From Pseudomonas azotoformans (GTDB taxonomy: Bacteria > Pseudomonadota > Gammaproteobacteria > Pseudomonadales > Pseudomonadaceae): DNA of 64,000 nt. Below the pieces are notes generated by a model. The model had not been told where the DNA came from. It ran no database searches and was given only the letters and a program-made list of their open reading frames with translations. The DNA lies in assembly GCF_001579805.1 (NCBI RefSeq), contig NZ_CP014546.1:682001-746000 (forward strand), in the 5' to 3' direction. Shown here one piece after another: positions 36,743-46,997 of the stretch. Positions within the stretch are counted from its first letter, which is position 1. Each line of letters starts with the position of its first letter. The position numbers were made by a program, and so were the translations under genes.

Positions 36743-37139
36743 TCGAATCCGGGCGACTAAACCCGATCACTGAATAAGCAGTGACGATCCGGAGCCTAGT
36801 CACCCATCCCCGCTGGCGCAATGCGCTGGGGATTCTCTCGGAAACGTCCTGCAAATGAAAAGGATGTGCCCTGCTGGCCCTTGAAAATCAGGTCATTCCC
36901 GCCTTTGGGTTCCCCCCACACACCTGTGTTCCCAGGTGACACTCACCTCGCTCTCCTACACAAAATGAACACCAAGAAAACTTTCTTACACGCATATCTA
37001 AACAAGTCGTTTAAACCCCAATTCTTCGCGGCCTCTCCTCGATGGCCCAAAACCTGCTTATTGCACGCCGTACAATAAAACCGGCCCAAGCCGGACCACC
37101 ACCCACATCCACTGCGCAACGCAGTACGGGGGAATGCTG
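36743..37139. other. Intergenic stretch before the permease gene
   Basis: These ~400 bases contain no frame I would call. There are small hairpins (CACCTG/CAGGTG at 36921-36938; CCGGC/GCCGG at 37081-37094) but no clear promoter. It marks the boundary between the AT-richer repressor-Abi segment and the catabolic cluster. Confidence 0.5.
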
Positions 37140-38540
37140 ATGTCCACAACACCGCTTCACTCTTCCAACCATGGCTTGGCGCGATCGCTTAAAGAGCGCC
37201 ATGTGATGTTGATCGCAATCGGCGGAATTATCGGGGCCGGTTTGTTTTTGGGGTCGGGCAAGGCGATTGCCACGGCGGGGCCGGCGTTGTTGCTGGCGTA
37301 TGCGTTGTGTGGGGGGATGGTTTATCTGATTGCGCGGGCGCTGGGGGAGTTGTCGTTGTATCGGCCCAGCAGTGGGTCGTTTGCGACCTATGCGGAAGAG
37401 TTTTTGGGGCCGCGAGTGGCGTTTATCACGGGGTGGTCGTATTGGATGATCTGGATTCTGGTGGGGGTGCTGGAGGTGACCGGGATCGGGGTGTTGATGA
37501 AGTATTGGTTTCCGGAGTTGCCGCAGTGGATTCCGGCCTTGGTCACTGTAGGCGTGTTGATGGTGATCAATCTGTTTGCGGTGAAGACCTTCGGCGAGGT
37601 GGAGTTCTGGCTGGCGTTGATCAAGGTGTTGACGATTGTCGGGCTGATTGGGGCGGGGTTGGTGATTCTGCTGTTTGGGCTGGAGACGTCGGCGCAGACG
37701 ACACCCTCGGTAGCCAATCTCTGGCAGCACGGTGGGTTTTTTCCGAATGGCTGGAGTGGGTTTTGGTTTGCGGTGCCTGTCGCCGCTTTTACCTTTGCCG
37801 GGATTGAGGTGGTCGGTCTGGTCGCGGCGGAAACGGCGGAGCCGCAGCGCACGTTGCCACGGGCGATCAATAGCATTTTGTGGCGCATGGCGATTTTTTA
37901 CCTGGGGTCGACGGCGGTGATCATGGCGCTGTATCCGTGGAATCAGATCGACACGTCGCAAAGCCCGTTTGTGATGGTGTTCGACAGTATCGGGCTGGGG
38001 ATGGCGGCTGGGCTGATCAATTTTGTGGTGATCAGCGCGTTGGCGTCTTCCTGTAATACCGGGCTGTTTGCCACCAGCCGAATGTTATTTGCACTGTCAC
38101 ATATTCAGCAGGCGCCGCGTCAGTTGCGGGTGTTGAGCCCGCGCCAGGTACCGGCTCGGTGCTTGATGGTGTCCACTGCGATTTTGCTGGTGGGGGTGCT
38201 GCTTAACTACCTGATTCCGGAGCGCATTTTCAGCCTGTTGATCACCGGCATTCTGGGCCTGTTGATTTGGGTATGGGTGGTGATTATCACCGCGCATATG
38301 GCTTATCGCCGCAAGGTGCAGCGCAATGGCTTGGAGCAGGTGCATTACCGTTTGCCCTGGCCCAAGGTCAGCAGTGTCTTGGTGCTGGGTTACCTGGGTG
38401 TGCTGACGGTGTTGGTGATCCGCGACCCGGAAACGCGGGCGGCGTTTTATGTTGCGGCGGCGTGGTTCGGGTTGTTGATGCTGGTGTATCCGAAACGTGC
38501 GGCGCTGAAGAAGGGGGTGGGTGATGCCTGGAATGCTTGA
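37140..38540 (+). CDS. APC-family amino acid permease
   Basis: This 466-residue, twelve-span transporter belongs to the amino acid/proton symporter group (AAT: GabP, ProY, LysP type). Motifs include LKERHVMLIAIGGIIGAGLFLGSGKAI, FTGWSYWM-like FITGWSYWMIWI, and FAGIEVVGLVAAETAEPQRTLPRAINSI. Two ATGs exist; 37140 is chosen because GGGGGA sits seven bases upstream, while 37134 is too close. The stop overlaps the start of the aminotransferase gene, so uptake and transamination of one substrate are probably coupled. I infer a beta-amino acid from the next gene; the sequence alone does not show the substrate. Confidence 0.88.
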   Translation: MSTTPLHSSNHGLARSLKERHVMLIAIGGIIGAGLFLGSGKAIATAGPALLLAYALCGGMVYLIARALGELSLYRPSSGSFATYAEEFLGPRVAFITGWSYWMIWILVGVLEVTGIGVLMKYWFPELPQWIPALVTVGVLMVINLFAVKTFGEVEFWLALIKVLTIVGLIGAGLVILLFGLETSAQTTPSVANLWQHGGFFPNGWSGFWFAVPVAAFTFAGIEVVGLVAAETAEPQRTLPRAINSILWRMAIFYLGSTAVIMALYPWNQIDTSQSPFVMVFDSIGLGMAAGLINFVVISALASSCNTGLFATSRMLFALSHIQQAPRQLRVLSPRQVPARCLMVSTAILLVGVLLNYLIPERIFSLLITGILGLLIWVWVVIITAHMAYRRKVQRNGLEQVHYRLPWPKVSSVLVLGYLGVLTVLVIRDPETRAAFYVAAAWFGLLMLVYPKRAALKKGVGDAWNA

Positions 38541-39795
38541 GCTGGAACATTGCATTCAACGGTACATCCAGGCCAATCCCAACAGTGCACGTCAACTGGA
38601 TTGGGCGGCGCGGGTGATGCCAGGGGGTAACACCCGCTCGGTGCTGTTTTACGAGCCGTTTCCGTTGGTGATGACGGGCGGCAATGGGTGCTTTCTCGAC
38701 GATCTGGACGGGCACCGTTATGTCGACTTTTTGGCCGAATACACGGCGGCGTTGTATGGGCACTCTCATCCGGTGATCATCCATGCGCTGTCAGAAGCGA
38801 TGGCGAACGGGTTGAACCTGAGCGCACACACAGAACTGGAAGCGCGACTGGCGACGCTGATTGTGGAACGCTTCAGTTGCATTGAGCAGGTGCGCTTTAC
38901 CAACTCTGGCACCGAGGCGAATCTGCTCGCACTGGCGGCGGCAAAAGCCTACACGGGGCGCAACGGCGTCATCGCGTTCAACGGCGGTTACCATGGTGGC
39001 GTGTTGAGTTTTGCCGGGACGAGCACAGCGATGAATGTGCCGCATCGGGTGTACCTGGCTGACTATAACGACCTGGAGAGCGTCGAGCGTTTGCTGCGTG
39101 AGCATGTCGACATCTCGGCCATCCTGGTAGAGCCGATGCTCGGTGCAGGCGGGTGTATTTGCGCAGAGCCGGGTTTTCTCGAAGGCCTAAGGGAAAGGAG
39201 CCAAGCCCACGGTTCACTGCTGATCTTCGACGAAGTGATGACCTCGCGCCTTGGCCCCGGTGGCCTGCAGGAAAAACTCGGCATCACGCCCGACCTGATC
39301 ACCCTGGGCAAATACATCGGCGGCGGCATGCCGTGCGGTGTCCTCGGTGGGCGGCGGGACATCATGGGGCAGTTCGACCCGCGTCACGGGAGCCTCTCCC
39401 ATGCGGGCACGTTCAACAACAATGTGCTGACCATGGCGGCGGGTATCGCCGGATTGGAGCAGGTGTATACCCGCGAAGCCGCATCGGACCTGAATGCTCG
39501 AGGCAACAAGCTACGCGAACAGCTCAATCAAGCACTGGCCCCCATGGCGATGCAATTTACCGGACAAGGTTCGGTGATGAATCTGCATCCCACGGGCTTA
39601 CTCATCCGTCGGCCCTCGGACATTCCAACGGAACGAAACGACCTACGCGACCTGTTCTTCTTTCACCTGCTCGAATCTGGCATCTATAGCGCGCGACGCG
39701 GGTTGTTTGCACTGAGCTTGCCACTGACTGAGCGCGAACTAAGCAGGCTGATATCGGCCACACAGGCATTTGTCGAGCGCTACGGAGGAAGCTAA
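38524..39795 (+). CDS. Class III aminotransferase, beta-amino acid (beta-phenylalanine) transaminase type
   Basis: This 423-residue PLP enzyme has the fold of glutamate-1-semialdehyde aminomutase. The PLP Lys is residue 263 (TLGKYIGGGMPCG) and the Asp holding the pyridine nitrogen is residue 236 (IFDEVMTSRLGPGG). The segments NTRSVLFYEPFPL (Arg38), RFTNSGTEANLLAL, GTFNNNVLTMAAG, AMQFTGQGSVMNLH and ARRGLFALSLPLT closely resemble what I recall of Variovorax beta-phenylalanine aminotransferase. There, the Arg of RSVLFY and a late Arg bind substrate carboxylate and 2-oxoglutarate. It would convert a beta-amino acid to a beta-keto acid. The ATG at 38524 follows AGGGGG and overlaps the permease by 17 bases. 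Confidence 0.82.
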   Translation: MPGMLELEHCIQRYIQANPNSARQLDWAARVMPGGNTRSVLFYEPFPLVMTGGNGCFLDDLDGHRYVDFLAEYTAALYGHSHPVIIHALSEAMANGLNLSAHTELEARLATLIVERFSCIEQVRFTNSGTEANLLALAAAKAYTGRNGVIAFNGGYHGGVLSFAGTSTAMNVPHRVYLADYNDLESVERLLREHVDISAILVEPMLGAGGCICAEPGFLEGLRERSQAHGSLLIFDEVMTSRLGPGGLQEKLGITPDLITLGKYIGGGMPCGVLGGRRDIMGQFDPRHGSLSHAGTFNNNVLTMAAGIAGLEQVYTREAASDLNARGNKLREQLNQALAPMAMQFTGQGSVMNLHPTGLLIRRPSDIPTERNDLRDLFFFHLLESGIYSARRGLFALSLPLTERELSRLISATQAFVERYGGS

Positions 39796-39869
39796 CCCCG
39801 CCCCGGCAGAGCGACAGCGAATCGGTGAACCGCTATCCTTTCGCCGTCGCTCAACCGGAACCCACAACA

Positions 39870-40598
39870 ATGACCAGCAAAACCGCAAACCCTCGGGGCA
39901 GGCGCAAGAAGACCGCTGGCGAAGACGCGAAAAGCCCATTGAACAGGGACACCATCATCGCCGCCGCGCTGGCGCTGATCGATCGCGATGGCCTGGACAA
40001 ATGCAGCCTGCGCAACCTGGCCAACAGCCTTGGGGTGTACCCGACGGCGATCTATTGGTACGTCTCGTCGCGGGAGTTGTTGTTGAGCGAAGTGCTGGCC
40101 AACGTCCTGCAAGATGTCGCCCCGCCCCCTCAGGAACGTTGGCAGGACTACCTGCGTGCGGCGATGGTCAACTGCCATGACGCCGTGCACCAGCACCCGA
40201 ATATCGCGCCGTTGCTGGGGTCGCAATTGGTCTCCAACTCCAGCACTGACTTCAAGTTGGTCGAAGGCGTGTTGGCGGCTCTGCAACAGGCGGGTTTCAG
40301 CGGCCCTTCCCTGGTCGGTGCCTACAATACGTTCATTGCCGCGCTTGCCGGTTTCACCACGTTGGAGTACGCGCCATTGCCGGAAAACACCGAGGCATGG
40401 CAGCACCAGGTGCAGGAAAACCTGCGTGCCGTCGACGCCGAAAAACACCCCACTCTCGCGCAGAATATGGACCAGTTGAGCAATCGCGGTTTCAGCCTGC
40501 GCTGGCAAAACGGGGTGGATGCGGCGCTCGATGAGAGCTTCACGTTTTACGTCGATACCCTCCTCTGCGGCCTGGAAACCCAAGCCTTGCGCTGCTGA
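39870..40598 (+). CDS. TetR family transcriptional regulator
   Basis: The 242-residue protein has an N-terminal TetR helix-turn-helix (RDTIIAAALALIDRDGLDKCSLRNLANSLGVYPTAIYWYVSSRELLLSEV) and a TetR_C-type ligand domain. The start at 39870 gives the basic leader TSKTANPRGRRKK; a GTG 45 bases upstream is open but has no ribosome site. It lies between the permease-aminotransferase pair and the ligase-thiolase genes, all on the same strand, so it most likely represses this catabolic cluster and answers to a pathway acyl compound. The C-terminal half of the DNA-binding domain is of the tetracycline-repressor type (YPTAIYWYV). Confidence 0.88.
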   Translation: MTSKTANPRGRRKKTAGEDAKSPLNRDTIIAAALALIDRDGLDKCSLRNLANSLGVYPTAIYWYVSSRELLLSEVLANVLQDVAPPPQERWQDYLRAAMVNCHDAVHQHPNIAPLLGSQLVSNSSTDFKLVEGVLAALQQAGFSGPSLVGAYNTFIAALAGFTTLEYAPLPENTEAWQHQVQENLRAVDAEKHPTLAQNMDQLSNRGFSLRWQNGVDAALDESFTFYVDTLLCGLETQALRC

Positions 40599-40716
40599 AA
40601 ATTCGTACAACAAAACCAGAAACGCCACTAATTGTACGATGTACAGCTTATCGCTACAGTCCGCCACGCAAGAGCACCCATGACTCGAATAACAAAAACG
40701 TCAGAGGTCTTTTATC

Positions 40717-42714
40717 GTGGCAACTGCATTCGACAACGTGGTCCAGGGCCAACTGCTCTGGCTGCCCTTCCCTGAACATCTTCAACACGCCCGACTCACG
40801 CATTATCTGGATTGGCTGAGGCGCGAGCGCGGGCTCAGGTTTGCCGACTATCAAGACCTGTGGCAGTGGTCGGTCGATAAACCGGAAGCCTTCTGGCAGT
40901 CGATCTGGGATCACTATCAGGTGCAGGCCAGCAGCCCCCATCAGGCAGTGCTGGGTGATCGAGCAATGCCCGGTGCGCAGTGGTTTCCCGGCGCACGCTT
41001 GAACTTTGCCGAGCATATTCTGCGCAATGAGCAGGACGGCGACGCGCTGCTCTACTTGAATGAAACCACCGGCCTGCAAGGCCTGCCCTGGAGTGAGTTC
41101 GTCGACCAGGTGCGCAGGCTGGCGACCTATCTACGTGAGTCGGGCGTCGTGCCGGGTGACCGGGTTGTGGCTTACCTGCCGAACATCCCCGAGGCGATGA
41201 TCGCGCTGTGTGCCTGTGCTTGCATCGGAGCTGTCTGGGCCAGTTGCTCACCGGATTTCGGCGCGGAGGGCGTGTTGGATCGGGTGCGGCAATTGTCGCC
41301 CAAGGTGCTGTTGGCGGTGGATGGGTATCGCTATGGCGGCAGGGTGTTTGACCGACGAGAACAGGTACGACACATCGCCCGCGAGCTGAAGAGTATCGAG
41401 CATGTCATTGTGCTGCCAGCGCTGTTTCCCGATGACACGCTGATGTTCGCAAACGCCATCGACTGGCCTACGTTGCAACAACGTCCTACGGTTTCCGCAG
41501 CCGACTTCCATTGCGAGCAACTACCTTTCGATCATCCGCTTTGGGTGCTGTTTTCTTCCGGCACGACCGGCTTGCCCAAAGCCATCGTGCAGAGCCATGG
41601 CGGCATTCTGCTGGAGCAGTTTAAGGCCCTGCATCTGCACCTGGATTTTCGCCCCGGTGATGCCGCATTCATTTTCACCACCACAGGCTGGATGATGTGG
41701 AACACCTTGTTCAGCGCGTTGCTCTGCGGGGTGCGGCCGGTGCTGTACGACGGCCATCCCACTTGGCCGAATATCGATACGCTGTGGCACATTCTGCAAG
41801 ACAGTCGCGCCAGTTTTTTTGGCACCAGCCCAACCTATATCGACTTGATGAAGCGTCACGACGTGGTGCCTCGAGAGCGCTTTGACCTGGGCGCGCTACG
41901 CACTGTCATGCCCGTAGGCTCGCCGGTTTCGCCACAGTGCAACGCCTGGTTTTATCGTAACCTCAAGGCCGATGTGTGGGTGACCACGGGCAGCGGTGGC
42001 ACGGATATTTGCACGGGACTGGTGAGTGGCGTGCCCACGCTGGCGGTGTATGCCGGGGAGATCCAGGCGCGAGCCTTGGGGGTGGATGCCCATGCGTTTG
42101 ATGAACAGGGCCGGGCGGTGATTGATCAAGTGGGCGAGTTGGTGGTGACGTCACCGATGCCGTCGATGCCGGTGTATTTCTGGAATGATCCAGAGGATGA
42201 GCGTTACCGCGACAGCTATTTCCAACCCTGGCCTGGCGTGTGGCGTCATGGGGATTTTTTCCTGCTCAATGCGCGCGGAGGCTGCCAGGTGCTCGGGCGT
42301 TCGGATGCGACGCTGAATCGCTTTGGGGTGCGGATCGGCACTGCTGAGATCTACCGGGCGCTGGAGCCGATAGAGGAAATCGACGATGCACTGATCGTGA
42401 ATCTGGATCTGCCCGAGGGTGGTTTCTTCATGCCGCTGTTTATCCAACTGCGCTCTGGTGCCGTGCTGGACGAAGCATTGCGCCAACGCGTGTGTGAATG
42501 TTTGCGGCAGGCTTGTACGCCCCGGCATGTGCCGGACCAGATCATCGCAGTGCCGCTGATTCCGCTGACGCTTACCGGTAAAAAAATGGAAGTGCCGGTG
42601 CGCCGAATCCTGATGGGCCACGATCCGCAAAGCGTCGCCAACCCCAGCGCCATGCGCGACCCACAGGCGCTGGCGTTTTTTATCGAATACGCCAACCGCA
42701 GGTGCCAATCATGA
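40717..42714 (+). CDS. Acetoacetyl-CoA synthetase-type beta-ketoacyl-CoA ligase
   Basis: This adenylate-forming ligase (665 residues) is in the acetoacetyl-CoA synthetase group. It activates acetoacetate or a related beta-keto acid to its CoA thioester with ATP. It shows an ACS N-terminal domain, the phosphate loop LFSSGTTGLPKAIVQSHGG, TTTGWMMWNTLFSALL, GSGGTDICTGLVSG and the late catalytic Lys in LTGKKMEVPVRRIL. The GTG at 40717 has AGAGGT upstream. Its last bases overlap the thiolase start (ATGA). In this cluster it would take the beta-keto acid made by the aminotransferase; acetoacetate from another source is the alternative. Confidence 0.88.
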   Translation: MATAFDNVVQGQLLWLPFPEHLQHARLTHYLDWLRRERGLRFADYQDLWQWSVDKPEAFWQSIWDHYQVQASSPHQAVLGDRAMPGAQWFPGARLNFAEHILRNEQDGDALLYLNETTGLQGLPWSEFVDQVRRLATYLRESGVVPGDRVVAYLPNIPEAMIALCACACIGAVWASCSPDFGAEGVLDRVRQLSPKVLLAVDGYRYGGRVFDRREQVRHIARELKSIEHVIVLPALFPDDTLMFANAIDWPTLQQRPTVSAADFHCEQLPFDHPLWVLFSSGTTGLPKAIVQSHGGILLEQFKALHLHLDFRPGDAAFIFTTTGWMMWNTLFSALLCGVRPVLYDGHPTWPNIDTLWHILQDSRASFFGTSPTYIDLMKRHDVVPRERFDLGALRTVMPVGSPVSPQCNAWFYRNLKADVWVTTGSGGTDICTGLVSGVPTLAVYAGEIQARALGVDAHAFDEQGRAVIDQVGELVVTSPMPSMPVYFWNDPEDERYRDSYFQPWPGVWRHGDFFLLNARGGCQVLGRSDATLNRFGVRIGTAEIYRALEPIEEIDDALIVNLDLPEGGFFMPLFIQLRSGAVLDEALRQRVCECLRQACTPRHVPDQIIAVPLIPLTLTGKKMEVPVRRILMGHDPQSVANPSAMRDPQALAFFIEYANRRCQS

Positions 42715-43889
42715 AGGGCAAAGCCTTTGTTGTCGGCGCTTATGAACATCCCACACGTCATGCGGTGGATCGCTCTCTCGCGCAACTGCATGCGGATGTG
42801 GCCCGAGGCGCCTTGGCGGATGCGGGGCTTAGCCTCAGTGATGTGGACGGTTACTTCTGCGCGGGTGACGTACCCGGTTGGGACGCACCCGGTGTAGGAC
42901 CTTTCTCCATGGTCGAATACCTAGGCATACAACCCCGGCACCTGGAGACTACAGAAAGCTGGGGCTCTTCCTACCTTCATCACGTCGCCCAGGCCACCCG
43001 CGCCATTGCCGACGGGCTTTGCACCGTGGCCCTGATCACCCAGGCCGGCCGCCCACGCGCCGAGCGCCAGCGACCGGATACCAGTCACCTCGATCAACCG
43101 CAAACCACCTGCGAAGCGCCCTTTGAAATGCCCTACGGCGCCGCCGTTACCAACCTCTACGCGATGTGCGCCATGCGCCATCAGTACGAACACGGCACCA
43201 CCGCCGAGCAACTGGCCTGGATCAAAGTCGCGGCGTCGCACCACGCCCAACACAATCCTCAGGCGATGTTGCGCAAGGTCGTGACGGTGGAGGATGTGTT
43301 GAACTCGCCGCTGATCGCAGCGCCCTTGCGACGGCTGGATTGCTGCGTGATCAGCGATGGCGGTGGCGCGCTGGTGGTGGTGCATCCGTCCATCGCGCGC
43401 GCCCTCAAGCGGCCGTTGATTACACCGATTGGCGCCGGTTATTCGATCAGCCATTTGAACGGCGGCTATTTCGACCTGCTGTCTTCCGGTGCGGTGAAGT
43501 CGGGTGCCGATGCGTTCGCCGAAGCACGGCTCAAACCCGGGGATATCCGCTACGCCTCGCTGTACGACAGCTTCACCATCACTGTCCTGATCCAGCTGGA
43601 AAACCTCGGTTTCTGCGCACCTGGTCAGGGCGGCGCCTTTGTTGCCGACGGCAAATTGATCAGCGGCGTGGGTCCGTTGGCAATCAACACCGACGGCGGT
43701 GGGCTGTGCAACAACCATCCTGGCAATCGCGGCGGAATGGCCCGGCTGATAGAAGCGGTGCGGCAACTCCGTGGAGAAGCTCACCCGGCGGTGCAACGGC
43801 CCGACTGCGCGCTGGCCCTGGCCCACGGCACCGGGGGTTTGCTGGGCTCACGGCACGGCAGCGCGACGCTTATTCTGGAGCGCCTTTGA
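42711..43889 (+). CDS. Thiolase-like protein (SCP-x/BbsB type)
   Basis: The 392-residue protein has the two-half thiolase fold of the SCP-x/lipid-transfer group. The usual nucleophilic Cys position near residue 85 reads ETTESWGSSYLHHVAQA, without Cys. The HDCF-type motif reads YDSFTITVLIQLENLGFC, and the C-terminal motif GGGLCNNHPGNRGGM keeps Cys and His. This matches a subgroup that works with a DUF35 partner, as in the BbsAB benzoylsuccinyl-CoA thiolase. Thiolytic cleavage of a beta-ketoacyl-CoA is a reasonable role in this cluster but the altered active site leaves doubt. It is coupled to both neighbours (ATGA overlap; one base to the next start). Confidence 0.83.
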   Translation: MKGKAFVVGAYEHPTRHAVDRSLAQLHADVARGALADAGLSLSDVDGYFCAGDVPGWDAPGVGPFSMVEYLGIQPRHLETTESWGSSYLHHVAQATRAIADGLCTVALITQAGRPRAERQRPDTSHLDQPQTTCEAPFEMPYGAAVTNLYAMCAMRHQYEHGTTAEQLAWIKVAASHHAQHNPQAMLRKVVTVEDVLNSPLIAAPLRRLDCCVISDGGGALVVVHPSIARALKRPLITPIGAGYSISHLNGGYFDLLSSGAVKSGADAFAEARLKPGDIRYASLYDSFTITVLIQLENLGFCAPGQGGAFVADGKLISGVGPLAINTDGGGLCNNHPGNRGGMARLIEAVRQLRGEAHPAVQRPDCALALAHGTGGLLGSRHGSATLILERL

Positions 43890-43890
43890 T

Positions 43891-44271
43891 ATGCACCTGA
43901 CCTCACCGCACATCACCCCCGAAAGCGCACCGTTCTGGGAGGCCGCCAACCGCGAACAGCTACTGCTGCGCCGCTGCCTCGACACCGGCAAGCCGTATTT
44001 CTACCCCCGCGACCACAGCCCGTTTACTGGCAGCGCCCACACCGATTGGATCTTCGCCAGCGGCAACGCCACCTTGTACAGCTTCAGCTACAGCGGGCGG
44101 AACCATGAGACGTATTGCATCGCCTACGTAACGCTCGATGAAGGGCCAACAATATTATCGGTTGTCCAGTGCGACGAGCCACGACAGTTGCGCATCGGCC
44201 AACGGCTCAAAGTGGCCTTTGCACCGACGCCGAACGGGCAAAAAACACCTGTGTTCACATTGTCTCCTTAG
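43891..44271 (+). CDS. OB-fold / DUF35 protein, thiolase partner
   Basis: This 126-residue protein has a short N-terminal arm and an OB fold of the DUF35 family (FWEAANREQLLLRRC, YPRDHSPFTGS, TDWIFASGNATLYSFSYSGR). The zinc-ribbon cysteines normal for DUF35 (CxxC...CxxC) are absent here except one: the region reads RRCLDTGKPYFYPRDHSPF. Such proteins form complexes with SCP-x-type thiolases and are needed for their activity. I start it at the ATG at 43891, one base after the thiolase stop; the frame is open upstream inside the thiolase gene. Confidence 0.82.
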   Translation: MHLTSPHITPESAPFWEAANREQLLLRRCLDTGKPYFYPRDHSPFTGSAHTDWIFASGNATLYSFSYSGRNHETYCIAYVTLDEGPTILSVVQCDEPRQLRIGQRLKVAFAPTPNGQKTPVFTLSP

Positions 44272-44381
44272 GGTTGACGGTAAGACACACCGCAGACGAT
44301 TTATCACCCCATGCTCACCCATTAATCTGTGCCCATGTTGAACGCAACGCCCCACCAACCTAAACAAAAAAGGATTCAACC

Positions 44382-45014
44382 ATGAGCACTGCAACCTACA
44401 ACCGCCTCAACAAAGACGACGCCATTGTTCTGCTGGTCGACCACCAGACCGGCCTGATTTCCCTGGTGCAGGACTTCTCGCCCAACGAATTCAAGAACAA
44501 CGTGCTGGCCCTGGCCGACCTGGCCAAGTTCTTCAACCTACCGACCATCCTCACCACCAGCTTCGAGCAAGGCCCGAACGGCCCGCTGGTGCCAGAATTG
44601 AAAGAGATGTTCCCGGACGCGCCGTACATCGCCCGCCCAGGCCAGATCAACGCATGGGACAACGAAGACTTCGTCAAGGCGATCAAGGCCACCGGCCGTA
44701 AGCAGATCATCATTGCCGGCGTGGTCACGGATGTGTGCGTAGCGTTCCCGACCTTGTCGGCGCTGGCGGAAGGGTTTGAGGTGTTTGTGGTGACCGATGC
44801 ATCGGGCACGTTCAATACCACGGTGCAGCAGGCGGCGTGGAGCCGGATGACGCAAGCCGGGGCACAACTGATGAACTGGTTCTCGGTGGCGTGTGAGTTG
44901 CACCGTGACTGGCGCAACGATATCGAAGGCCTGGGAAACCTTTTGTCCCAGCGCATTCCTAACTATCGCAACTTGATGAATGGTTACTCGGCGTTGACGG
45001 CGCGTAAGGACTAA
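44382..45014 (+). CDS. ycaC: YcaC-like isochorismatase-family hydrolase
   Basis: This 210-residue cysteine hydrolase belongs to the isochorismatase superfamily and is close to E. coli YcaC. It has the catalytic Asp in VLLVDHQTGLI, a conserved region PYIARPGQINAWDNEDF, and the catalytic Cys in GVVTDVCVAFPTLSALAEGFEVFVVTDASGT. The physiological substrate of YcaC is unknown. It is transcribed separately from the DUF35 gene, with a 110-base spacer and AAAAAGGA before the ATG, and ends in its own strong terminator. Confidence 0.88.
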   Translation: MSTATYNRLNKDDAIVLLVDHQTGLISLVQDFSPNEFKNNVLALADLAKFFNLPTILTTSFEQGPNGPLVPELKEMFPDAPYIARPGQINAWDNEDFVKAIKATGRKQIIIAGVVTDVCVAFPTLSALAEGFEVFVVTDASGTFNTTVQQAAWSRMTQAGAQLMNWFSVACELHRDWRNDIEGLGNLLSQRIPNYRNLMNGYSALTARKD

Positions 45015-45032
45015 CTCAACTGCTGCACACAC

Positions 45033-45061
45033 TAAGCCTGCCTTAAAACGCAGGCTTTTTT
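45033..45061 (+). terminator. Rho-independent terminator after ycaC
   Basis: AAGCCTGC (45033-45040) pairs with GCAGGCTT (45049-45056), followed by a run of T. It is a classic intrinsic terminator 19 bases after the stop codon. Confidence 0.9.
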
Positions 45062-45110
45062 GGTTAACTAGCAATGCGCCATTAGCACACTCGCCCTAAT
45101 TGTGTAGTGG

Positions 45111-46273
<1,163 letters not shown>

Positions 46274-46401
46274 TTGACACCTCGATCTGGCGAGCATTCT
46301 CGCCTAAATGGGTGTCCGGTTTCATTAGACCACTACAATGTGACCGCGCCGCCTCACCACTAAAGTCCTTCGCTTATTTCGAGCCTCAAGGAAGGACGCT
46401 A

Positions 46402-46968
46402 TTGAATACCTTAACCAAAGTCGGGCGCTGCCTGGCACTGCTGCCCGTCTTGCTGATCAGCACAACGTCGGTATTGGCCGATGAAGAAACACCGATCGGC
46501 GACTGGTCGATCATCTACGGCAGCGGCCGAGCCCATAAAAATGTGATGTATGTGGCCGACCGTACCTCCGTGGTGCCCTCGAACCACAACAAGGGCGCGA
46601 AGCTGGTGGCCGTCACGGTGGTGTATGAAGAACCGGGCAAGCCGATGATCGATGTGTACAACATTGAGGTGCAGTGCTCCACGCGCAAGGTGCGCTTTCT
46701 CAACGGCCAGTCGGTCGCGCCGTTTTCCTACACCCTCACGCACTTGAAGGTCTCCAACACGTGGCAGACGCCGAAGGAGTTCTGGCTCGACCGCACGCTC
46801 GCGTATGTCTGCGAACCGGGCAAGAGCAAGGACACCATCGCCATGGGCAAGATGACCCACCTGCAGATGATCCAGACCACCAAAGCGATGTTCCAGCAAT
46901 TGGGGCCGACTCAGGAGAAGAGCCAGATGATCGATGACCTCGACGACATGCTGGGCAACAAGCGCTGA
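46402..46968 (+). CDS. Secreted protein of unknown function
   Basis: The 188-residue product has a signal peptide (ALLPVLLISTTSVLA) and a mature part beginning DEETPIGDWSIIYGSGRAHKN. The pattern of a short beta-rich domain with MYVADRTSV and a late CEPGKSKD loosely resembles the surface-adhesin E-like family; this is weak. I choose the TTG at 46402 because AAGGAAGGA lies just upstream and the signal follows at once; the open frame runs back into the IS. Two cysteines (VQCSTRKV and YVCEPGK) may form a disulfide. The insertion sequence ends 64 bases upstream and may have altered its promoter. Confidence 0.65.
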   Translation: MNTLTKVGRCLALLPVLLISTTSVLADEETPIGDWSIIYGSGRAHKNVMYVADRTSVVPSNHNKGAKLVAVTVVYEEPGKPMIDVYNIEVQCSTRKVRFLNGQSVAPFSYTLTHLKVSNTWQTPKEFWLDRTLAYVCEPGKSKDTIAMGKMTHLQMIQTTKAMFQQLGPTQEKSQMIDDLDDMLGNKR

Positions 46969-46997
46969 GCAACACTCACCTACAAGAAGGACTCACG

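Noticed and set aside
44272..45110. Prophage, integron or CRISPR structures
   Set aside because: I looked through the accessory region for regular repeat-spacer arrays, integrases and phage structural genes and saw none. The S24 repressor is the only phage-like gene.
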